In this document: positions 53,476-62,679 of the stretch, piece by piece
How positions within the stretch are numbered: position 1 is the first letter of the stretch
Layout of the letters: every line of letters starts with the position of its first letter
Source of the DNA: Aedes albopictus
Lineage: Eukaryota > Arthropoda > Insecta > Diptera > Culicidae
Direction: 5' to 3'
DNA length: 64,000 bases
Assembly: GCF_035046485.1 (NCBI RefSeq)
Contig: NC_085136.1
Coordinates: 220,724,853 to 220,788,852, forward strand
Notes under the pieces: model-generated
What the model saw: only the letters and a program-made list of their open reading frames with translations
The model's database searches: none
What the model was told of the DNA's origin: nothing
Program-made: the position numbers and the translations under genes

Positions 53476-54424
53476 CAGTGTATCAAACAATTGTCCGTAC
53501 AGCAATTTTTTGGCCAAACTAATTTTTCATTCAAATAGTCATAACTTTTTTATACGTTATTCAAAACCGCTGAAATTTTGACCAATCATGAATCATGTAT
53601 TATAACTTCATTGGTAAAATTTTGAGCGAGATCGAATAAGTTTTCTGAAAGTTGTAGAACTTTTAGAAAAACTTATAAGATTTTTGAACACATTTTTAAA
53701 ACATTATATCTCAGTATGTACCCAATGAAACTTTTTCAATTTTTTTTTTGTGTAACAGCTGATACCCAAGACTTCCATATGCAGCTACTTTTGAGGATTT
53801 CTATTCACTACAAAAAATATGAAAAATGTGCTTATGTAGTTGACGATGTTTAAAAATTTATCATATTTTGCACATATAATCTGCCAAACGTTTTCCACCA
53901 ATAAAAGTGCATTAACTGAACGAAAAATATATAGAACCTACTCTTCATATGTAGTTTAGTAGGTCCTGTATAAAAATATTACATTAAGCGAATTTAAAAT
54001 CGTTGAAAACACTTGGCACTTTTATTGATCAAAATATGATAAATTTCCTAATGACACTCTGAACATATACAGATATTTCATATTTTTTGTAGTGAATATA
54101 AAAGCTCAAACGAAGCTGCATATGAAAGCCTTAGGTATAAGCTGTATCGCAGAAAAAAAAATGAAAAAGTTTCAATGAGTACATATTGAGATATAATGTT
54201 TAAAAAATGTGTTCAAAAATTTTATAAGTTTTACTAAAAGTTCTACAACTTTCAGAAAACTTATTCGATCTCCCTCAAAATTTTACCAATGGAGCTTTGA
54301 TATATGGTGCATGATTGATTAAAATTTCAGCGTATTTGATTGATGTATAAAAGAGTTATGATCAATTGAATGAACAATTATGTTGACCAAAAAATTGCTG
54401 TACGGACAATTGTTTGATACACTG
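53476..54424. mobile_element. TA-flanked palindromic element with Tc1-like ends (949 bp)
   Basis: CAGTGTATCAAACAATTGTC at 53476 and its inverse at 54424, TA on each side (53474-53475, 54425-54426). The arms are about 430 bp and somewhat diverged. CAGTG...CAAA ends resemble Tc1/mariner relatives (family knowledge). It splits the R1-like LINE reading frame, which confirms the ends. Confidence 0.9.
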
Positions 54425-54426
54425 TA

Positions 54427-54880
54427 TGCAGATGTGCCTAGACAAAGACGAATTCCCGGAGAGGTGGAAAAGGCAAAGATTGGTTCTACTACCCAAACCC
54501 GGGAAGCCAACTGGCGCCCCATCGGCAAACAGATCAATTTGCCTTCGGTACACCGATTGAAAACTGTTAAAACGGATCATTCATCGATACTGATGGACTA
54601 TGCGGAGAAACCAGATGACTCTGAGCTCTCGGATAACCAGTTCGGCTTCCGGAAGTATTGATCGACGGTGGACGCTAATAGGACTATAACCAAAACGGTC
54701 AAGATAGCGCTCCAAAAGAAGCTAAGTGGAATTCGCTATTGCGCAGTCGTTACGCTGGACGTGAGAAATGTGTTCAACAGCGGCAGCTGGGCCGCCATTT
54801 GGAAGGCGCCATTCACCACCTAGGAGTGCCGGATAGCCTATGCCGGATACTGGGGAGCTACTTCCAAAATACACACTAAG
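54427..54880 (+). pseudogene. R1-like LINE reverse transcriptase, N-terminal half
   Basis: Frames give RRIPGEVEKAKIGSTTQTRE, ANWRPIGKQINLPS, then DSELSDNQFGFRK and, after a stop, STVDANRTITKTVK and RYCAVVTLDVRNVFNSGSWA. These are RT motifs 1-3 of the R1 clade (WKxxKLVLLPKPGKP..YRPICLL; LSDxQFGFRKGRSTVDA; VTLDVRNAFN). Confidence 0.85.
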
Positions 54881-55250
54881 AAAAAATCACCGACTTCGTT
54901 AAGGTTTTACCTAGGGCTCCCATCTATTCAGCCTAGAAAATCAGGACATTTCATGTATTTTCTTGAAAATGAGTAAAACTCCTTGGATTTGTTAAGAAAT
55001 TTTTGCCAAATTTAGGCCAAAATCAGGACGGATGGTAACCCTAGTTTTACCGAAATCTCAACCGTTAAGTTGTTTTACAGGACAAACTCGGTTAAGCTTG
55101 CAACTTCTACCGAACTTCGTTAGAGTTTGACAGATAAACGATGACATTTTACCGAAATTTTGTATTTTTTTACAGAATTTCGGTAAAAATCCACTACCGA
55201 ACGCTCAGCGGTTGCGATTTCGGTAAAAAATACCAAACGCGATTAGCTGT
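54881..55250. mobile_element. Insertion with ttcggtaaaa motifs in the LINE
   Basis: Between 'acacactaagaaaaaatcac' and 'gcgattagctgtgtagc' LINE similarity is lost and CGGTAAAA / TTTTACCG motifs recur. The start resembles 12.1 kb. The ends are approximate. Confidence 0.5.
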
Positions 55251-55420
55251 GTAGCTTGCGAATATATGATACCGAGGAAGGCGAGAGGAACTACAACATC
55301 AGCAAAGGGGGTAATCTCAGGGTTCCATCTTGGGCTCGGTACTATAGAACGCGGTGTGTGATGGCGTATTGAGGCTCAAACTCAAAGGCCCCATGGCGAG
55401 GTGAATTTCCACCAAACATG
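55251..55420 (+). pseudogene. R1-like LINE reverse transcriptase, catalytic region remnant
   Basis: Reads IYDTEEGERNYNISKGG, then in shifted frames QGSILGS and GVLRLKLKGPMAR, which equals the R1 'YDTxxGxxxYxIxxGVPQGSILGPxLWN' block. The ADD motif is lost. Confidence 0.75.
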
Positions 55421-56040
55421 TCGGATCTTCGATGCTTTAAATCGGTCGAGGAACTTTTCGGTAATGAAATTCCCTTGACTTCCTTGGGCATATAGTAACT
55501 TCGATGTCATATGATATACACATACGAAATGGTTATTGACAGAGGAAAGTCTCAGTTAATAACTGAGTTGAAAAAAGTTTGTTATAATGAGTTATATAAA
55601 ATAAAAAATATGATACTGAATTGCATAAATATCGGTACTGCTATAGTCTTATTTAGGTGAGTCAAACGTTTTGTGAAGCTTAGTATATAATTAGCAACTG
55701 TCCAAATTTTCTTTTCATTCGGTTAATTGATTCTGTGGATATAACAGTTTAAAAATTTCTGTCAGATTATTAAATATTTTTCTAGAAACGCTTAAACTTC
55801 ATTATTATTATTATTAGCTTTATTAGGGAGATTTTCAGCCCGAGGCTGGTTCATCTCCAATTTAAACTTTATGTAGAATACCTGTCAAAAATAGTAACAG
55901 TCCTGATCATTTTGTCTATTCCCTGTTATTGAAACCAATAAGATCAACTTTATTTGGTTGAAACGCTTTCGTATTATTACTTCATTATTGCCCATCATTA
56001 AAATATATCCATTCACATCACACAATAAAAAATCCGCTTT
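55421..56040. other. Non-coding spacer
   Basis: A/T-rich; a 'ttattattatta' run at 55804. Nothing recognised. Confidence 0.4.
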
Positions 56041-56048
56041 ATGCTCAC

Positions 56049-56306
56049 CTGGAAATGGATGAAACTCATCTCGGCTTCCTTCTCCTCGATATCGTCCGAT
56101 CCGACTGCAAGGCGATGGGGCAAGCCAGCCCAGTTGATTGCACCAGTTAGCACCAAAGGATGTGTGAGTGGGTGGTCCAAAGTTGATTCCAAAATTCGCC
56201 AGAAAAAGCGAGCGCGGATCCGATTCCGGTTTGGAAAGTGTACAGCGTACAGCGGGTTTCGGTTGATTGACGATCGCGCCACCAGTGCAGGGCCAAGCAG
56301 TAACAT
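56049..56306 (-). CDS. Gfrl: Candidate upstream coding exon of Gfrl
   Basis: From an ATG at 56306 the minus strand reads MLLLGPALVARSSINRNPLY and ends IEEKEAEMSFIHFQ at a strong GTGAGC donor. Its phase (0) fits the acceptor at 44998. Composition is GC-richer than its surroundings. Against it, the N-terminus is a weak signal peptide, and a 1-in-3 phase match is not strong proof. The exon may start further upstream at another acceptor, or be 5' UTR. Confidence 0.4.
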
Positions 56307-56636
56307 TGGGAAAAAGACAGAGAAAAAACGAGAAAAAGAAACGAAGGAAATCCGGTCAGTGTGAAAGATAAATCTTCGAATCCCGTTGGGATCCTCTCAG
56401 GTACGGCGAAGTAGGATGATTCTGTGTGTACAAACGGGTGGGAGGAAAATTTATTGTATCATTGCGCTCGTCGTGCACTCAGTTTTTAGACGGGGGGTGT
56501 TCAAGGAATTTGTGCTACAATCGTACAGCTCTTTTTGCGAATTTTCAAAACCGAGGGATTTATTCGCCAGGCGTTTACAACTGTGTTTGGCAGTAGTCAT
56601 CAAAGTAAAATTGAAATATTCAAAACACCTACACTA

Positions 56637-56852
56637 AGGTACACCGGGGAAAGTTGAAATGGGTGGGGCAAGATGAAACGCGAATTTTTGAAATAGATTT
56701 CAAAGAATTTGGAAATTTATCCTTCGTTAAAAGATTGTTTGAATCAAAAAGTATGTGTTATGTCAATTGAATTGTTTATTATCATCCGAAAACATCATGT
56801 AAACCCGCTGTTTCATCTTGCCGCGCCCGTTTCAACTTGCCCCGGTGTACCT
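56637..56852. mobile_element. TA-flanked MITE, ACACCGGGG ends (216 bp)
   Basis: AGGTACACCGGGGAAAGTTG at 56637 and its near-inverse ending GGTGTACCT at 56852, with TA on each side. The subterminal 'gggcaagatgaaac' is also inverted. Confidence 0.85.
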
Positions 56853-57399
56853 TACAAAATAAGTGAATATGGCGATTTCGTGAATTAATCCACTGAATCC
56901 TACTAGATTCGAACCCACGAAAATCAATTCGTTAGACTTGCGCTTCTATCCCCCACCAAAACGGAACTATCTACTCCCGCTATCGACAGTCGATGACATT
57001 TGAATATCCTTGTAACAACTAAAAGGCCGTGCTTGCCAAATTACAATGCCAATTAATGGATTGGGGCAGCCTACCCGAGCAAAGGCGGATAACAAAGTGA
57101 TATCACTTTGATAACAAACTGTGTTATCGGTGTTATCATTTTGTTATTTTTGTTATCATCTTTTTCAATTGATGACAACCAGATGATAACAAATTTAGTT
57201 ATCGATAATTTTGGTCTAAAGCGATAACTTAAAAATACTAAATGATAACAAAATATGTTATCTGTTTCCAAACGCACATTTCAAAGCTATCCCAAAACTA
57301 AGAGTCTGATGAAGCTTGATTCTAAAAATAGATTCCAATTTGCCCCTTCAATGCGACTGTAGTACGAAAGCGTAGCCTTTTATTACTCTCGCTCTCAAT

Positions 57400-57474
57400 G
57401 ACTCCCGTTGGTATAGGGGCTATCGGCTGCGACCGACATTCACTCGATCAGGGTTCGAGACCCACCTGGGCGCA
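57400..57474 (+). ncRNA. tRNA-like sequence (SINE head or tRNA pseudogene)
   Basis: TGGTATAGGGGCTATCGG resembles an A-box with D-arm, and GGGTTCGAGACCC is a B-box with T-arm. The acceptor ends do not pair well (ctcccg / gggcgc), so a working tRNA is unlikely. It lies inside the 'ataac' element. Confidence 0.5.
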
Positions 57475-57762
57475 ATAGTTGAAAACATTGGTTTAAATTA
57501 TAAGAAACTTTTTTCAGTAGGTGGTGATGTCGGTAAAGTAGATTTTTACTATTTTGGTCGGTAAAATAGCACTGAATGATAACTTATTGATAACAAAACC
57601 AGTTATGAATCAGATGTATTTTTTCGTGTTGATAACTAAATATAATGTTGAGCAAATATTGTATAACACGATGAGTTATCAACTTGAACTTGATAACATA
57701 ACTTCTTATCATTTTGGTATTCGAGAAGTAAATCTGAGTTATCATTTTTGTTATGTTGGCTC

Positions 57763-57942
57763 TGTAGGGTCTGGATCAGTGACGCACGAACACACCTGAC
57801 GCGAGAGGACTTTGGATTGGGGAGTGCGCGAGGAAACGTGATTAGTGGCGGCTGCTACGAGGAAGCAGAGAATCCGGATTCTGGCGGTTACCTGGACCAG
57901 AAGGCAGAAACCATCGAAATGTGGTCACCGGCGGATACTACA
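57763..57942 (+). repeat. 5' LTR of element B
   Basis: 180 bp, TG...CA, matches 62398-62577 except for the third base. The 73-codon frame over it is a by-product. Confidence 0.9.
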
Positions 57943-57944
57943 AA

Positions 57945-57962
57945 TGGCGACGAGGATGAAAA
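57945..57962 (+). promoter_or_regulatory. Primer-binding site of element B
   Basis: TGGCGACGAGGATG, two bases after the LTR. It shares TGGCGA with element A. Confidence 0.65.
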
Positions 57963-58685
57963 ACCGTGAGTAAAACGAACCAAATTTCTTATCATTTGAA
58001 AGAAAATCAAATGAAAAAAAAAAAAACGATGAGGGAGAGAGGTGCTGAGTGACGTCTTGCTGAATGCCCTACTGCAATTGAAAACAGGTTCGGATGAGGG
58101 CAGTCGGGACGTAACGTATACACGGAAAATTAGCAGATTTCGTTGTTGTTTTATGTGGATGACTCAGTGGATGATAATTCACTGATTATATGTCGAACGT
58201 TTTAGATTTTTTTAGGTTGCATAATGGATTGGTTGGATAGCGTCTGAGACTAATTCAGTATGTAAAAAAAAATGTAAGGTTTACCCAAGGGTTTACCTCT
58301 TATTTTGAAAATTTTCTTTCGGAAAGCTTTGACCAAACCTCGGACTAAAGCTTTGTGTACCTTGAAGGAAAAAAGAGCAACTGATTCGTGCATTAAAAGT
58401 TGGGGCTGTGGAATAAACACTTTTGACCTGTTTTGGGAGTCATATAGAATGGTCTTTGACGCAATGGATTGGGTCTTGTTAATTTAAATAACAAAATTTA
58501 ACTTTATCAAGGGAGTGTAAAACGGTCTATACCGGCGTAGTGTGCCAGTTTATTTTTCACAACTCCCATCGATCACATCGTCGCATCACAGCTTCAAAAG
58601 ATATGTATGTGCAACCAAATAAAGTTTCGATCAGTACTTGGTTCGGTATCATCATCACTAGAGATTTTTGAATTTATTAGTGTTC
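57963..58685 (+). other. Leader of LTR element B
   Basis: A/T-rich, with a 60-codon frame at 58305 that I do not recognise. In an autonomous relative this region would hold the packaging signal (inference). Confidence 0.4.
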
Positions 58686-60670
58686 GCTGATTTGGGAATC
58701 AGTTGATTGGTTCGAGAATCAATCGAACTATGTCGATTTGGGAATCGACCTGTGGTTGCTAATTTGAGAATCAGTTGATTGGTTTGGGAATCAATCGAAA
58801 TATATCGATTTGGGAATCTACCTGCAAAATTACTGATTTGGGAATCAGTTAATTGGTTTGAGAATCAATCGAACTTTGTCGATTTGGGAATCGACCTGTG
58901 GTTGCTGATTTCGGAATCAGTTGATTGGTTTGAGAATCAACTGAAGTATGTCGATTTGGGAATCGACCTGTGGTTGCTGATTTAGGAATCAGTTGATTGG
59001 TTTGGGAATCAATCGAAATATGTCGATTTGGGAATCGACCTGAGTTTGCTGATTTGGGAATCAGTAGATTGGTTTGACAATCAATCAAAGTATGTCGATT
59101 TGGGAATCGACTTGAGTTTGCTGATTTGGGAATCAGTGGATTGGTTTTACAACCATTAAAAATATGTCGATTTGGGAATCGACAAGAGTTTGCTGATTTG
59201 GGAATCAGTTGATTGTAGATTGGTTTGACAATCAATCAAAGTATGTCGATTTGGGAATCAACCTACAAAATTGCTGATTTGGGAATCAGTTGATTGGTTT
59301 GAGAATCAATCGAACTACGTCGATTTGGGAATCGACCTGTGGTTGCTGATTTGGGAATCAGTTCATTCGTTTGAGAATCAATCGAAGTATGTCGATTTGG
59401 GAATCGACTAGAGTTTGCTGATTTGGGAATCAGTTGATTGGTTTGGGAATCAATCGAAATATGTCGATTTGGGAATCGACCTGTGGTTGCTGATTTGGGA
59501 ATCAGTTGATTCGTTTGAGAATCAATCGAAGTATGTCGATTTGGGAATCGACTAGAGTTTGCTGATTTGGGAATCAGTTGATTGGTTTGAGAATCAATCG
59601 AACTACGTCGATTTGGGAATCGACCTGTAGTTGCTGATTTGGGAATCAGTAGATTGGTTTGACAATCAATCAAAGTATGTCGATTTGGGAATCGACTTGA
59701 GTTTGCTGATTTGGGAATCAGTGGATTGGTTTCACAACCATTACAATATGTCTATTTGGGAATCGACCTGAGTTTGCTGATTTGGGAATCAGTAGATGGG
59801 TTAAACAACCATTAAAAAAATGTCGATTTGGGAATCGACAAGAGTTTGCTGATTTGGGAATCAGTTGATTGGTTTGATAATCACTCAAAATATGTCGATT
59901 TGGGAATCGACCTGAGTTTGCTGATTTGGGAATCAGTAGATTGGTTTAACAACCATTGAAAATATGTCGATTTGGGAATCGACTTGAGTTTGCTGATTTG
60001 GGAATCAGTTGATTGTAGATTGGTTTGACAATCAATCAAAGTATGTCGATTTGGGAATCGATCCGAGTTTGATGATTTAGGAATCAGTTGATTATTTTGG
60101 CAATCAATCAAAATATGTCGATTCGGGAATCGAGCTGAGTTTGCTGATTTAGAAAACAGTTTATTGGTTTAAGAATCAATTGAAGTGCATATGTTCGTAG
60201 TTACTGATTTGGGAATCAGTTGATTGGTATGACAATCAATCAAAGTATGTCGATTTGGGAATCGACCTGAGTTTGCTTATTTGGAAATCAGTTAATTTGT
60301 TTCACATTCAATACAGAATGTCGATTTGGGAATCGACCTGAGTTAGCTGATTTAGGAATCTGTTGATTGATTTGAGAATAAATTGCAGCTTGTCGATTTG
60401 GGAATCGGCCTTAGCTGCTGATCGGATGATTGGTTTGACAATCAATCAAAATATGTAGATTTGTGAATTGACCTTAGTTGCTGATTTTGGAATCAGTTGG
60501 TTAATTTGAGAATCGATCGAAATATGTCGATTTGGGAATCGACCCGAGTTTTCTGTTATGGGAATCAATTCATCGGCTTGAAAATCAATTGAAGTGTCGA
60601 TTTGGGAATCGACTTGAGTTTGCTAATATGGGAATTAATTGATTGGTTTGAAAATCAATTTTAGTTTGTT
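58686..60670 (+). repeat. Hairpin array of element B (72-bp unit, ~27 units)
   Basis: GTCGATT recurs at 58878, 58950, 59022, 59094 and 59166, exactly 72 bp apart, and onward with small indels. Each unit is three stem-loops in fixed order: GTCGATT-TGGG-AATCGAC, then CTGATT-TGGG-AATCAG, then TTGATT-GGTTTGAG-AATCAA. The three stems have different sequences but each pairs with itself. Some units replace the third by TGGTT-TTAC-AACCA or by TTGATTG-GTTTGA-CAATCAA, which also pair. Decay increases towards 60.2-60.7 kb. The period is a multiple of 3, so the minus strand stays open for up to 136 codons. Confidence 0.92.
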
Positions 60671-62382
60671 GATTTAAGAATAAACATTGGTTTGCTGAGT
60701 TGGGAGAAACTTATCCATTGAATCGAAGGTTGTTTACTGATTTGGGATTCAGTTCAACTATTTGAGAGTCTGTAAGGTAGTGTTGATTTGGGAGTCTTTG
60801 AGACATAGACAGGATCGAAATGATTTGGAATACGTGAGTTAAAAAAAATCAAGTGCGTAGAAGTCTATTAAAATATTATACTGCTTTGGGGACCAGTTAG
60901 TGGACTTGAGAACCAATAAATTAATGATACGATTAAATTGGATTAGGCTAGGATCCACTGATTTAATTATTTCTGTTAGTCGATTTAAGAAGAACTGACT
61001 GGTATTTATATTTTATAGGTTCGAGAAGCAAATATGGAGTACAACTAAGATGAATAACTTTACCAAGTAGTAGTAGTACATAGTTCAAGTATAAGATGAT
61101 CAATTCCACCAATGGATTTAGAGAACAGCCAACTGAAAAAAAAAATGAATGTTAAAGTCTTGTATGGGCTACTAATTGGTGTATCGGTTAATCCATTAAT
61201 CCTTGGATTACTGGATGTGAAGATAGAATTTTTTTATTTAAGAATAAATTGAACAATTTGATTTGTTAATCGATTTCTGTCTAACGGATGTAATTCAGTG
61301 AATGGATAAGACTAATGGAGTTACATATTTGGATTCGAACATCGATTAGTTTGTTGGTACTCAAACATCATCTGGTTCGATATTTTATGGAATGAGACAA
61401 TGGAACACTAAGTTAACAAATATAGCATAGAATTATTGTTTTAACCTGGTTCTATCGAGTGTTGTAGAAAAAGGATTGCTCGGAGTTGCTACGGATTTCA
61501 CAGGGTCTTGCTCCTAGTGCGGGTTTATGTTTTTGGATATGTTAGTGTTTGAGATTATGAGGTGTACAGTTGTAGACTTGTGAAGTTTTCTTAGGTATAT
61601 TTTTAGGTGATTAGTTAAACGAGCATGGCAGTTGAGAGTGTCTGGGAAATAAATGCGATCTGCTTTTCAGTGAACTACAGTTGACGTTCGATAACTGCAA
61701 CAGGTTTTAGTTCTACTTAGCGAACGATTCAATAACTGCAACGTCTGATAGACGTCAACTTTCAATACGTTAAAGTTAAACTAACGTTCAGTTTACCAGG
61801 CTGTTGATTTGGGCTAACTTGGAGCATCATTATGACGGATAGCGGTGCAATAACTGCAAATTTGTTTAACTTAACAGACTTGAAGTTAAAAAGCATTGCA
61901 GTGAACTGTTTGCACAGACCGAACGTCTACTGTAGTCTGATCTTTGATTTTGATAGTTTTTTCTAAACTTGAAATCTCACGGAAATAGCATTTTTTTCGA
62001 TATTTTTTTTCTGAACTTATATGCAGAATATTAGTTTACATTTTTAACGCGCTATAGTGCCGTGCCATGTAACAAAACAAAAAATTAAAAAATCAAGTGG
62101 AAGGAGGGGAAGTATCATACTTTTTGGGGTATGTCATACACAAGTCTAATTGTTTAGAATTTACGGACGATATAAGATACGAACAAGCACATAATCATTG
62201 CTTATGGAAGTAGGTATGCATCATATGATAAGTGGCTCGGCAGGATGAATTAAGATATAAAGACTGCACTCAATTATGAGGCATTTTATGACATCAGGGA
62301 TGGTATCAATATTCTTCGGAATGTTATATGGCGTAGCTTCTTGTAAAATGAAGTATTATAATTTTCATATTTTTCTTGATTT
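60671..62382 (+). other. 3' interior of LTR element B, no coding sequence seen
   Basis: A/T-rich, with stray gatttggga-like motifs up to ~60.8 kb and no conserved protein motif on either strand. Confidence 0.6.
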
Positions 62383-62397
62383 AGAAGAAAGGTGGGA
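62383..62397 (+). promoter_or_regulatory. Polypurine tract of element B
   Basis: AGAAGAAAGGTGGGA ends directly at the 3' LTR. Confidence 0.8.
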
Positions 62398-62577
62398 TGC
62401 AGGGTCTGGATCAGTGACGCACGAACACACCTGACGCGAGAGGACTTTGGATTGGGGAGTGCGCGAGGAAACGTGATTAGTGGCGGCTGCTACGAGGAAG
62501 CAGAGAATCCGGATTCTGGCGGTTACCTGGACCAGAAGGCAGAAACCATCGAAATGTGGTCACCGGCGGATACTACA
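62398..62577 (+). repeat. 3' LTR of element B
   Basis: See 57763-57942. Followed by GGCTC. Confidence 0.9.
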
Positions 62578-62679
62578 GGCTCTTAATTCAACCTAAATGA
62601 TAACAAACTCAATTATCAAACGAATGATAACCAGGTAACAGAACTTGTTATCATTTTGTTATCCGCCTTTGCTCGGGTA

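Larger units (their letters stand above)
57763..62577 (+). mobile_element. Non-coding LTR retrotransposon B with hairpin array (4.8 kb)
   Basis: Two 180-bp LTRs (57763-57942, 62398-62577) differ at one visible base (TGTAGGG / TGCAGGG) and end ACTACA. The 5-bp duplication GGCTC flanks the element (57758-57762, 62578-62582). TGGCGACGAGGATG starts two bases after the 5' LTR (primer site). AGAAGAAAGGTGGGA abuts the 3' LTR (purine tract). The 4.45-kb interior has no gag-pol motif; 58690-60680 is a 72-bp hairpin array. The outer element's body resumes exactly at the duplication, so the boundaries are secure. The design matches element A, but the LTR and interior sequences do not. Confidence 0.92.
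57074..62677. mobile_element. TA-flanked 'ataac' element (~0.79 kb without its insertion)
   Basis: CCCGAGCAAAGGCGGATAAC at 57074 and its exact inverse at 62677, TA outside (57072-57073, 62678-62679). Its body (57074-57762 plus 62583-62677) repeats GATAACAAA / TTTGTTATC many times. The LTR element 57763-62577 is inserted in it. Confidence 0.9.

Noticed and set aside
57400..57474. A functional tRNA gene
   Set aside because: The boxes fit but the acceptor stem does not pair; kept only as tRNA-like.
57748..57969. 73-codon ORF, and its near-copy at 62392-62586, as a duplicated gene
   Set aside because: Both cover the LTRs of element B. The duplication is the LTR pair, with no splice or protein motif.
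58686..60670. Regular repeats resembling a CRISPR array
   Set aside because: There are no unique spacers; the whole unit is repeated and lies between LTRs in a eukaryotic genome without cas genes.
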